DNA of 6,259 bases from Verrucomicrobia bacterium 12-59-8 (lineage in GTDB: Bacteria; Verrucomicrobiota; Verrucomicrobiae; Verrucomicrobiales; Verrucomicrobiaceae), in NCBI GenBank assembly GCA_002279765.1, contig NCCR01000257.1, positions 1 to 6,259 on the forward strand, read 5' to 3'. Made by a program: the position numbers and the translations under genes. Positions 1 through 6,259 of this stretch are shown one piece after another. Each line of letters starts with the position of its first letter. Within the stretch, counting starts at the first letter, position 1. Below the pieces are notes generated by a model that saw only the letters and a program-made list of their open reading frames with translations, was not told the DNA's origin and did no database searches.

Positions 1-680
1 CTTTTGCCTGGGATGTACACCTCGCACCAGGCGTGGGAGGCCTGGGCGCCTCGCAGGTGCGAATCGGGGCCGTTGTAGAGATAACCGCTGACGTAGCGTG
101 CCGGAATGCCGAGCGACCGGCAGATGCCGATCATGACATGGGCGAAGTCCTGGCAGACACCGCGCTTCGTCTGCATGACCTCGTTCATGTGGGTGGAGGT
201 GGTGGTGCTGCTGGGAGCATAGGTCCACTCGCGGTAGATGTGGTGCATGACGGCCTCGGCGGTGGCGAAGACGTCATTGCTGTCATTGCGAATGTCGATG
301 CCCAGGCGCCAGACTTCCGGGGTGACTGACACGTAGCAACTGTCGCCGAGAAAGGGCGAGATCATTTCATCCACCTCGCTTTTGAGGGCTTCGAAACCTA
401 TTCCGAGTGGTTTGCCATCCTTGTAAGGATTGGTGGTGTTGATGGTGGACTGCGATTCGATCGTGAGATCGCTGTGCGGCTCTGAAATGTCGAAGTAGTG
501 GACGTAGTTGAGCCAGTTGTCGCGGAAGTGCTGAAGGCGGGCGGGTGGCTTGATGCAGAGCAGGAAAGATTCGAGGCGTGATTTGTCATCCGTGGCTGGG
601 CGCAGGCGCACCTCATTGTAGTTGTCGCGCACCGACGCGCGGTAAACGTAGCGCGTACGGTGGAAGATTCGGAATCGCAT
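1..680 (-). CDS. Transglutaminase-like protein, second copy (3'-partial)
   Basis: An open frame runs from ATG at 680 to the window edge, giving 226 complete codons with the C-terminus missing. Residues 1 to about 90 resemble the bacterial transglutaminase N-terminal domain (MRFRIFHRTRYVYRASVRDN, then NEVRLRP). The core begins near 135, with the catalytic Cys176 in [10 protein letters not shown] and His216 in QASHAW; the Asp of the triad should lie just past the window edge. The start is favoured because the family usually opens M-R-F-R-x-x-H-x-T-x-Y, although the frame is open upstream and two ATGs at 758 and 749, inside the alpha-E gene, could add 26 or 23 Ser- and Arg-rich residues. It is clearly diverged from the copy at 4208-3330 outside the catalytic motifs, so the two probably differ in substrate or partner. 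The alpha-E stop lies 28 bases upstream, and no Shine-Dalgarno sequence is visible. Confidence 0.93.
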   Translation of the reverse strand, partial: MRFRIFHRTRYVYRASVRDNYNEVRLRPATDDKSRLESFLLCIKPPARLQHFRDNWLNYVHYFDISEPHSDLTIESQSTINTTNPYKDGKPLGIGFEALKSEVDEMISPFLGDSCYVSVTPEVWRLGIDIRNDSNDVFATAEAVMHHIYREWTYAPSSTTTSTHMNEVMQTKRGVCQDFAHVMIGICRSLGIPARYVSGYLYNGPDSHLRGAQASHAWCEVYIPGK

Positions 681-708
681 GTCGTGCAGCAGGAGGCGCC
701 GGCGATGT

Positions 709-1767
709 TTACTGCTGCTGTTGCTGCTGCTGCTGACCGCGAAGGTCATCGTCCGCATTGGCGTGGTAGGCACCTGGCGCAGTGCTTTCCACGGGGGGGG
801 CCTCGGGAAGCTGAGCAAGTTCTGCGTGCTGCACGAAGGTCTGGAAGATGGCTTCGCCGATGTGATTGAGGCGCAACTGCAGATCGTCGATGTAGTCATG
901 CAGGCCTATGGCGAGGACTTCTTCGACGGTGGTGAAGGCGAGATCGGCGCGGAGGCGACCCACATGGCGGAGGGGAAGAGGCATGCCCTGGAGTCCGGCA
1001 CAGGCACAGAGCGCCTGGAGGGCGGATTGAGCTTCAGCGACGCAGCAGGCGATGGAGCGCGGGAAGGTTTCGTCGAGCAAGAGGTAGGCGATGATTTTGG
1101 AGGGATCGAGCCGGCGGTGATGCGCCTGGAAGGCATGCCAGGCGGAGCAGGAGCGCAGCAGTGCGGCCCAGCGCAGGGGCCTGGCCTGCGCGTGGGGCGG
1201 GAGTTCGAGAGAGAGACCCGAGCAGGTGTCGAGCAGGCGGGACATTTTGTCCGCGCGCTCCAGGCAGGTGCCGAGGCGGAGGAAGTGCCAGATTTCACCG
1301 CGGGGCGTGGTGGAGTCCGCGATGCCTTGAAACTGATAGGAACCGCGCAGCACGCGCTCATAAAAAGCAGCGCTCTGCGAGCGGTGCATGGCCCTGCCTT
1401 CGGCGGAGTCAACGAAGAGGCGCAATGAGTTGAGCGACTCCCAGATTTCATCGGAGATCTGATCGCGCACGGTGCGCGCGTTTTCGCGTGCGGCCCGGAT
1501 GCTGTTGAGCATGGAGTTCGGATTGTCGGCGCGGAGGGCGAGGAATTCGGTGACCTCCTTGCCTTTGATCTTTTTGTGCAGCTTGGAGTAGGCCTCTTCA
1601 TCGCCGGTGGTGGCGAGGAGGGGCTGCCAGAACTGCGCTTCATCGACGCCCTCGGCTCCGGCATCCAGCAGGAGATCCTGCGTGGAAAGCAGGAGGCGTG
1701 AGAGGTTTTCAGCACGCTCGACATAGCGTGCCATCCAGTAAATGCTGTCTGCGACTCGGCTAAGCAT
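709..1767 (-). CDS. Stand-alone alpha-E domain protein with polyglutamine tail
   Basis: This is a 352-residue protein of the alpha-E family (former DUF403), an all-helical domain found almost always fused to or beside circularly permuted ATP-grasp proteins. The start is well supported: MLSRVADSIYWMARYVERAE is the characteristic family opening. Other family features are WHFLRLGTCLERADKMSRLL (160-179) and DPSKIIAYLLLDETFPRS (221-238). The domain appears to end near residue 314 (EAIFQTFVQH). The remaining 38 residues are a low-complexity tail rich in Pro and Ala, then an acidic ADDDLRG stretch, then eight glutamines ending at the stop. This makes it longer than the roughly 310 residues I expect for the family. 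Four cysteines lie close together at 241, 242, 254 and 256. It follows the ATP-grasp gene by nine bases and precedes the second transglutaminase gene by 28. Its role is inferred to be partner or scaffold for the ligase; no enzymatic motif is apparent. Confidence 0.93.
   Translation of the reverse strand: MLSRVADSIYWMARYVERAENLSRLLLSTQDLLLDAGAEGVDEAQFWQPLLATTGDEEAYSKLHKKIKGKEVTEFLALRADNPNSMLNSIRAARENARTVRDQISDEIWESLNSLRLFVDSAEGRAMHRSQSAAFYERVLRGSYQFQGIADSTTPRGEIWHFLRLGTCLERADKMSRLLDTCSGLSLELPPHAQARPLRWAALLRSCSAWHAFQAHHRRLDPSKIIAYLLLDETFPRSIACCVAEAQSALQALCACAGLQGMPLPLRHVGRLRADLAFTTVEEVLAIGLHDYIDDLQLRLNHIGEAIFQTFVQHAELAQLPEAPPVESTAPGAYHANADDDLRGQQQQQQQQ
712..735 (-). repeat. CAG trinucleotide repeat encoding terminal polyglutamine
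   Basis: Eight consecutive glutamine codons, four CAG, one CAA and three CAG on the coding strand, sit directly before the TAA stop of the alpha-E gene. Changes in repeat number would alter only the length of the glutamine tail. Read in the frame of the next gene, the same bases encode serine with one asparagine. Confidence 0.9.
793..800 (-). repeat. Homopolymer of eight C (coding strand) in the alpha-E gene
   Basis: The coding strand has eight consecutive C residues, read as GCC CCC CCC (Ala-Pro-Pro, residues 324-326) at the start of the alpha-E protein's low-complexity tail. Such tracts are prone to replication slippage and to sequencing error. Loss of one C moves the reading frame into that of the following transglutaminase gene, which is free of stops from here to its start. 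Confidence 0.85.
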
Positions 1768-1776
1768 GGCGTGTGA

Positions 1777-3255
1777 TCAGGCGGCGGGTGTGGTTTCGGC
1801 AGGCATGTCGAGGGGATCATCCCAGAGCACCCAGGTGTCTTTGCTGCCGCCGCCTTGCGACGAGTTCACGACGAGCGAGCCTTTTTTCAGCGCGACGCGG
1901 GTAAGGCCGCCGGGGACGACGCGCACGCGGTCGCCACAGAGAACGTAGGGGCGCAGATCGATGTGACGTCCTTCGAAATGATCATCCACAAAGACGGGAT
2001 GGCGGGAGAGCTGAAGCACGGGCTGGGCGATGTAGTTGCGCGGGTTCTTCTTGATGAGCTCGGCAAAGTCAGCGCGCTCCTTTTTCGAAGCATGCGGGCC
2101 CATGAGCATGCCGTAGCCGCCGGATTCGTTGACCGCCTTGACGACGAGCTTGTCGAGATTCTCGAGGATGTAGGAGCACTCCTTGGGATCGACGCCCAGA
2201 TGCGTGGGCACGTTTGGCAGGATGGGATCCTGATCGAGGTAGTATTTGATCATCTGCGGCACCAGCGCATAGACGGCTTTGTCATCCGCCACGCCGGTAC
2301 CGATGGAGTTGGCGAGGGCAACGTGGCCTTTGCGATAGGCATTGATGATGCCCGGGACGCCGAGAAGGGAGTCTTTGCGGAAGACCTGAGGATCGAGGAA
2401 ATCGTCATCGATGCGGCGATAGATGACGTGCACCTGCTCCAGACCCTTCGTGGTGCGCATGAACACGCGGTCGTTGCGGAGGATGAGATCGCGGCCTTCG
2501 ACAATCGGCACGCCCATCTGTTTGGCGAGGTAGCAGTGTTCGAAGTAGGCGCTGTTGTAGATGCCGGGTGTGAGCACCACGATCACGGGATCGAGCACGC
2601 CGCTGGGGGCGAGGTGCGCGAGGGTTTCACGCAGCATGGAGCCGTAGGCGTCCACGGGGCGGACGGGCAACTGCTGCAGCAGGCCGGGAAAGGCGCGCTT
2701 CATGGCGTTGCGGTTTTCCAGCATGTAGGAGGCGCCGGAAGGGCAGCGGCCATTGTCTTCGAGGACGTAGTAGTCGCCTTTGCCATCGCGCACGAGATCG
2801 GTGCCGCAGATGTGGATGTAGATGCCGTGGGGAACCTTGATGCCGCGAAACTCAGGGCGGTAATGCGAGGCGGAGAGCACGAGCTCGGCGGGCACGGCCT
2901 TGTCGGTGATGATCTTCTGGCCGTGGTAGATGTCGCTGAGAAAGAGATTCAGCGCGGTGATGCGCTGGATGAGCCCGGCCTCCACCGTCTCCCATTCACG
3001 CTGCGGGATGATGCGTGGCATGAGATCGAAGGGGAAGATGCGCTCCGTGCCCTGGTCGTCCCCATAGACAGTGAAGGTCACGCCCTGGCGGAGGAACGCG
3101 GCATCCACCGCTTTTTGGCGGGCGGAGTATTCGGAAGGAGTGAGAGAACCGGCACTATCAAGCATGGCTCCGTAGTGCGAACGCGCTTTCCCTGGAGCGG
3201 AAAACACCTCGTCGAAGAAGCTCTCTGGTTGGTAGTCGTTAAACAGTGACGACAT
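1777..3255 (-). CDS. Stand-alone circularly permuted ATP-grasp protein
   Basis: This is a 492-residue protein, the usual size for the stand-alone circularly permuted type 2 ATP-grasp family. The motifs in order are: [12 protein letters not shown] (7-18); [16 protein letters not shown] (162-177), which holds the E-x-N metal-binding motif usually found near the end of ATP-grasp domains (Glu166, Asn168); [13 protein letters not shown] (228-240); [10 protein letters not shown] (280-289); Lys373 in VVKAVN with the glycine-rich SGGYGM (378-383); RHIDLRP (430-436); GGLTRVAL (449-456); and [14 protein letters not shown] (464-477). The expected chemistry is ATP-dependent activation of a carboxylate and amide bond formation, substrate unknown. 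I chose ATG at 3255 because family members begin close to the DYQPE motif. The frame is open to a TTG at 3306, which would add 17 unconserved residues. Its stop lies nine bases before the alpha-E start, implying co-transcription. All expected catalytic motifs are intact, so this is the best candidate for an active ligase here. Confidence 0.95.
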   Translation of the reverse strand: MSSLFNDYQPESFFDEVFSAPGKARSHYGAMLDSAGSLTPSEYSARQKAVDAAFLRQGVTFTVYGDDQGTERIFPFDLMPRIIPQREWETVEAGLIQRITALNLFLSDIYHGQKIITDKAVPAELVLSASHYRPEFRGIKVPHGIYIHICGTDLVRDGKGDYYVLEDNGRCPSGASYMLENRNAMKRAFPGLLQQLPVRPVDAYGSMLRETLAHLAPSGVLDPVIVVLTPGIYNSAYFEHCYLAKQMGVPIVEGRDLILRNDRVFMRTTKGLEQVHVIYRRIDDDFLDPQVFRKDSLLGVPGIINAYRKGHVALANSIGTGVADDKAVYALVPQMIKYYLDQDPILPNVPTHLGVDPKECSYILENLDKLVVKAVNESGGYGMLMGPHASKKERADFAELIKKNPRNYIAQPVLQLSRHPVFVDDHFEGRHIDLRPYVLCGDRVRVVPGGLTRVALKKGSLVVNSSQGGGSKDTWVLWDDPLDMPAETTPAA

Positions 3256-3270
3256 GAGGATGATAGGCTT

Positions 3271-3287
3271 AGCAGGGCCTGTGCCAG
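3271..3287 (-). promoter_or_regulatory. Candidate sigma-54 (-24/-12) promoter element
   Basis: The coding strand of the gap between the first transglutaminase gene and the stand-alone ATP-grasp gene contains CTGGCACAGGCCCTGCT. The sigma-54 consensus is YTGGCACG-N4-TTGCW. The GG and GC doublets sit at the required spacing, all of YTGGCAC matches, and the -12 half differs by one base (CTGC for TTGC). The predicted transcription start falls near 3260, leaving a leader of only about five bases before the ATG at 3255, which is unusually short and weakens the call. No activator gene or binding site is visible. This is a motif match only. Confidence 0.25.
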
Positions 3288-3329
3288 AATTGGGAAGGCT
3301 TTGCAAATGACATCGGCAGAGGTCGTTCT

Positions 3330-4208
3330 TTAGGATGCCACGGGTTCGACATCCACGCCAACCTCGACCGTGTGCCTGCCACCGCCGGTGATGATGCCAC
3401 GCACCGGGCTGACATCCGAGAAGTCCCGACCGATGGCCACGGTGATGTGATCGAGCGAGGTGAAACAGTTGTTGGTGGGATCGAAATCCACCCAGCCAAA
3501 GCCGGGCACGAAGCAGGAGGCCCAGGCGTGCGAGGCATCGACGCCCTGCAGGCGCGGTTTGCCTGCGGGGGGATGCGTGCGCAGGTAGCCGCTGATGTAG
3601 CGTGCGGGCAGGCCCATGGCGCGCAGGCTGGCGATGGCGAGGTGCGCGAAGTCCTGGCAGACGCCGCGCTTTTTCTCCAGCACTTCATTCAGCGGCGTGC
3701 TGATGGTGGTGGCTTTGGGATCAAACACGAACTCGCGATGGATGCGACGGCAAAGATCGGCGGTGGCGGCGAGGACGGGACGGCCTTTGGTGAAACTGGG
3801 CAGGGCAAAATCACGCAGCGGCATTTCATGCACCAGCAGCGGGCTGCCGAAGACGAACTGGCAGGGATCAAGAAGATCCACGGACACGGGGTCACGGAAC
3901 ATGGCGGCCACGCTCTCCCAGGCCGGCGTTTGCAGCGGATCCGGCTGCAACACCGCCGCCAGCGAGACAAAGCTGCGCGAGGTGACTTCAAAGTGGTTGT
4001 GCAGCTTTTGCACGGAGAAGCAGGCGACCTGATTGCCAAAGGAATCGGTGTGCTCCGTGAGCAGATCTGGCTGCGGCTCAAAGCTGAGGCTGAACTCCAG
4101 GCAGCGCTGGGTGTCCGTGTCGCGCGGGCGCAGACGCGCGGCGTGGTGGGACATGGCCACCCGCGAGCTGTAATGGTACGTCGTGCGATGGGTGATGCGG
4201 TAAGTCAT
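3330..4208 (-). CDS. Transglutaminase-like protein, first copy (complete)
   Basis: This is a 292-residue protein, about the usual length for the family made of a bacterial transglutaminase N-terminal domain followed by a transglutaminase core. Residues 1 to about 90 ([15 protein letters not shown]) are the beta-rich N-terminal region. The core carries the full Cys-His-Asp triad: Cys184 in [10 protein letters not shown], His227 in DASHAW and Asp243 in WVDFDPTN. Family members adopt a papain-like fold and hydrolyse or transfer amide bonds, and this subgroup is thought to act as peptidases beside ATP-grasp amide ligases. I chose the ATG at 4208 because the family usually begins M-x-Y-R-I-x-H and because it overlaps the preceding stop; GTG at 4211 adds only one residue. 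No signal peptide is seen. It is the hydrolase or transferase member of the fused module. The family call is strong; its substrate cannot be told from sequence. Confidence 0.95.
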   Translation of the reverse strand: MTYRITHRTTYHYSSRVAMSHHAARLRPRDTDTQRCLEFSLSFEPQPDLLTEHTDSFGNQVACFSVQKLHNHFEVTSRSFVSLAAVLQPDPLQTPAWESVAAMFRDPVSVDLLDPCQFVFGSPLLVHEMPLRDFALPSFTKGRPVLAATADLCRRIHREFVFDPKATTISTPLNEVLEKKRGVCQDFAHLAIASLRAMGLPARYISGYLRTHPPAGKPRLQGVDASHAWASCFVPGFGWVDFDPTNNCFTSLDHITVAIGRDFSDVSPVRGIITGGGRHTVEVGVDVEPVAS

Positions 4209-4211
4209 CAC
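4206..4211 (-). other. Stop/start overlap coupling fusion gene to transglutaminase gene
   Basis: On the coding strand the junction reads GTGATG. The TGA stop of the fusion gene shares its final A with the ATG of the transglutaminase gene. A GTG one codon upstream is an alternative start and would make a four-base GTGA overlap. No Shine-Dalgarno sequence is visible just upstream, so translation of the second gene is probably coupled to termination of the first. Confidence 0.7.
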
Positions 4212-6259
4212 GGGGAGTGTGGTTCGGCAGGAGCGGCCTCGCTGCTGCTGATGGTGGAATGCGCAAAGTAACCGGCGGTGAGCGCATCATTGAGCACGGG
4301 CATGGCCTCGATGAGCTGCGTGAGCAGTTTGGCCACCTGGGTCTGCGCCCAGGTGCCGGGCTCGACGCGGGCGAGTTCGGTGGGATCACACAACTGCAGG
4401 CGGGTGCTGTTTTCCAAAAACACGCGCATCGCCGGCGTGAGAACTGCGGAATTTTGCTCGTGGGGGAGATGCTTGAACTGCTGGCGGATGCGCTCAAACT
4501 GGAAGCGCAGGCCGCGGGGGTTCTGTTCGTCGAGCATGAGCAGATCGTACACAGCGGCGATTTGCGGCAGCAGGCTGTAGCGATTGCGGTAGGTGATGGT
4601 GCTGTCTCCCACTTCAAGAATGGCCTCCAGCAAACTCGGATTTTCCGCATCGTCGCTGCGCAGGCAGGCGCGCAGCAGTTCGCAAATGTAAACGGTGCGC
4701 TCGATGCGGTGGCCCATGTCGAGGAACATCCAGCCCTGGGCGCGGGTCATGTTGTCCTTGGCGAGACCATGGAAGGAGGCGAGCTCAAGGATGATGCGGG
4801 TGAGCACGTTGAGTGCATCGGACATGGGTGTGACGCTGGGCGTGTTGTCGTAGGCGTCCAAAGCATCGCCGAGCTGGCTGATGACGCGCCAGGTATCGAC
4901 CGAAATACGATCGCGCAGCAACACGCCGATGCGCTGGATGTGTGAGACGCAGGAGCGAATGCTGGTGGGATGCTCGGCATCAAACACCGCCTCCAGCAGG
5001 CGGGCTTCGAGCTGCTCCTGCTGGGAGGCCAGCGCGGCTGTGTCCTCCACGTCATCGAGGACGGTGAGGCGCTTCAATGCTTCCAGCAAGGGAAGCAGCA
5101 GGGGCGTTTCGCTCATGCCGCTTTCCGGCGAGCAACGCAGCAGGGTGGAGCGCAGGAGACGGGCGCTGGATTCAGCGCGCTCGGCATAGCGTCCGAGCCA
5201 GTACAAATGATTGGCGACACGGCTGCCGAGATTGTGCCCGGTGCGGCGGAGCTCCACTGGCGCGCTGGTTCTGGAGAGCAGCGTGACGTTTTCCACCGGT
5301 CCTTCGCTGAGCACCCAGGTGTCCTTGCTGGTGCCGCCTTTCTGCATGGAGACCAATGGTGAGTCCATGGTGGCGGCGACCCGTGTCAATGCGCCGGGCA
5401 TGACCATGTAGCCGTCCTTGGTGGCGACGAGATAGACCCGCACGCTCACCGGTTTGTGGACGAGCTGCCCGTCCTCCCACATGGGTGCTGTGGAGAAGGA
5501 GATTTTTTCCTGCGCCGCCCAGCGGTCCGGCGCAAAGCGCATGCGCTCGGCAAGGGCGGCACGCTCGGCACCGCTGAGGCGGCTGCCAAAGCAGGCCTCG
5601 CGTCCGCGCACGCGGAAGGCGCTCTTGATGACCATGCGGTCGAGATTTTTTTCCACTTCGCCACGTGGGCGCTCCTGGCCGCACCACCAGGTGGCGACGG
5701 AAGGCATGAGCAGCTCCGAACTGAGCAGCTTGCGACACAAGCCAGGGAGGAAGGCCATCAGCGCCGGTGCTTCGACGAGGCCTGAGCCGAGGGCATTTCC
5801 CAGCGCCACATTGCCAGCACGCACAGCGCGTACGAGGCCGGGAACGCCGAGCATGGAGTCGTTGCGCAGTTCCAGAGGATCACAGAAATCGTCATCCACG
5901 CGGCGTAAAATCACATCCACCGGTTCGAGACCGTTGAGTGTTTTCAAATAGACGCGGTCATCGCGCACGGTGAGGTCTTCGCCTTCCACCAAGGTGTAGC
6001 CGAGGTAGCGAGCCAGGTAGGCCTGCTCGAAGTAGGTCTCATTGTACGGCCCGGGGGTCAGCAGGACGACGCGCGGTTCCTCCACGGGGCGCGGTGCGAG
6101 GGCGGCAAGGGACTGCTGCATCTGGCGGAAGAACCCGGCGAGACGGCGCACACGCGCATCACGAAACACGTCTGGCAGCAATCGCGACGTGATCAGACGG
6201 TTTTCCAAGGCGTAGCCGGAACCGGTCGGGATCTGGGTGCGGTCGGAAATGACCCACCA
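4208..6259 (-). CDS. Circularly permuted ATP-grasp / alpha-E fusion protein (5'-partial)
   Basis: The reading frame is open to the window edge, so the N-terminus is missing; 683 residues are visible. The first visible residues, WWVISDRTQIPTGSGYALEN, match a conserved region well inside the ATP-grasp domain, so there is no real start near 6208 (that codon is TTG within GYALENR). Visible residues 1 to about 320 are the ATP-grasp part (CP_ATPgrasp families, former DUF404/DUF407): LTPGPYNETYFEQAYLA near 67, LRRVDDDFCDP near 118, a Lys in NLDRMVIK near 212, and SKDTWVL near 311-317. From about 340 to 665 comes an alpha-E domain, opening with SRVANHLYWLGRYAERAE and containing GHRIERTVYICELLRA. By family knowledge the first half is a predicted amide ligase and alpha-E a helical accessory. 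Compared with the stand-alone ATP-grasp at 3255-1777, it has Ser and Arg where that protein has the Glu and Asn of its E-x-N motif. The stop TGA overlaps the next start by one base. The family assignment is secure; the reaction is inferred. Confidence 0.93.
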   Translation of the reverse strand, partial: WWVISDRTQIPTGSGYALENRLITSRLLPDVFRDARVRRLAGFFRQMQQSLAALAPRPVEEPRVVLLTPGPYNETYFEQAYLARYLGYTLVEGEDLTVRDDRVYLKTLNGLEPVDVILRRVDDDFCDPLELRNDSMLGVPGLVRAVRAGNVALGNALGSGLVEAPALMAFLPGLCRKLLSSELLMPSVATWWCGQERPRGEVEKNLDRMVIKSAFRVRGREACFGSRLSGAERAALAERMRFAPDRWAAQEKISFSTAPMWEDGQLVHKPVSVRVYLVATKDGYMVMPGALTRVAATMDSPLVSMQKGGTSKDTWVLSEGPVENVTLLSRTSAPVELRRTGHNLGSRVANHLYWLGRYAERAESSARLLRSTLLRCSPESGMSETPLLLPLLEALKRLTVLDDVEDTAALASQQEQLEARLLEAVFDAEHPTSIRSCVSHIQRIGVLLRDRISVDTWRVISQLGDALDAYDNTPSVTPMSDALNVLTRIILELASFHGLAKDNMTRAQGWMFLDMGHRIERTVYICELLRACLRSDDAENPSLLEAILEVGDSTITYRNRYSLLPQIAAVYDLLMLDEQNPRGLRFQFERIRQQFKHLPHEQNSAVLTPAMRVFLENSTRLQLCDPTELARVEPGTWAQTQVAKLLTQLIEAMPVLNDALTAGYFAHSTISSSEAAPAEPHSP

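Noticed and set aside
142..167. Near-identical DNA at 142-167 and 3646-3671, and at 1825-1846 and 5309-5330
   Set aside because: Both pairs encode the most conserved motifs of paralogous domains (VCQDFA and SKDTWVL). Protein conservation plus shared codon preference explains them without a repeat or recent gene conversion.
697..704. Palindrome CGCCGGCG between the alpha-E and second transglutaminase genes as a terminator
   Set aside because: It is a short GC-rich palindrome without a loop or a following T-run, and the next gene starts only a few bases downstream.
679..1428. Plus-strand frame starting with a leucine-rich stretch resembling a signal peptide
   Set aside because: The leucines come from reading the CAG repeat as CTG on the opposite strand; the rest shows no family features and lies opposite the alpha-E gene.
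906..1820. Minus-strand 304-codon frame overlapping the alpha-E gene
   Set aside because: It is a Ser-, Pro- and Arg-rich out-of-frame translation of the alpha-E gene with no motif of its own.
1855..3249. Long plus-strand open frame (464 codons) opposite the stand-alone ATP-grasp gene
   Set aside because: The translation is low-complexity, rich in His, Asp, Ala and Val, with no recognisable domain. It mirrors a gene with full family motifs on the other strand, which is typical of GC-rich antisense frames.
3300..3307. TTTGCAAA palindrome in the inter-module gap as an operator
   Set aside because: Eight bases of a single palindrome with no repeat partner and no regulator in view are too little to support a binding-site call.
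3372..4271. Plus-strand open frame (299 codons) opposite the first transglutaminase gene
   Set aside because: No domain or motif is visible and it is antisense to a confidently identified gene with an intact catalytic triad.
5646..5652. Run of seven A (coding strand) forming a possible A-AAA-AAT slippery heptamer in the fusion gene
   Set aside because: A -1 shift leads only into an uninformative frame ending at 5172, there is no evident stimulatory structure, and the main frame continues with clear family motifs.

Overview
All five genes in this window lie on the minus strand, so transcription runs from high to low coordinates, and they form one tightly packed operon-like block. The sequence is GC-rich. 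None of the visible internal starts has a recognisable Shine-Dalgarno sequence. The content suggests a GC-rich environmental bacterium. The gene set and the weak Shine-Dalgarno signals would suit a Verrucomicrobiota- or Planctomycetota-type organism, but that is a low-confidence impression. No gene here is a taxonomic marker.

Layout in transcription order: (1) 6259-4208, the larger C-terminal part of a circularly permuted ATP-grasp domain fused to an alpha-E domain, with its 5' end outside the window; (2) 4208-3330, a complete transglutaminase-like cysteine protease-fold protein whose start overlaps the previous stop by one base; (3) after a 74-base gap, 3255-1777, a stand-alone circularly permuted ATP-grasp protein; (4) 1767-709, a stand-alone alpha-E protein with an unusual polyglutamine tail; (5) 680-1, a second transglutaminase-like protein cut by the window edge after its catalytic Cys and His.

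The locus is therefore two consecutive modules of the same three domains: a fused one (ATP-grasp/alpha-E, then transglutaminase) and a split one (ATP-grasp, alpha-E, transglutaminase). From comparative genomics this family is predicted to make and trim a peptide or peptide modification. The ATP-grasp would form amide bonds using ATP, alpha-E would be an accessory helical partner, and the transglutaminase-like proteins would cleave or transfer amide bonds. The substrate is unknown to me. None of the four visible N-termini looks like a signal peptide and I saw no obvious membrane segment, so the system is probably cytoplasmic.

The points most worth a second look are: the split ATP-grasp keeps the E-x-N metal-binding motif while the fused copy has S-x-R at the same place; a run of eight C near the end of the alpha-E gene, where loss of one base would fuse alpha-E in frame to the following transglutaminase; the CAG repeat that ends the alpha-E gene; and a sigma-54-like element in the only sizeable intergenic gap.
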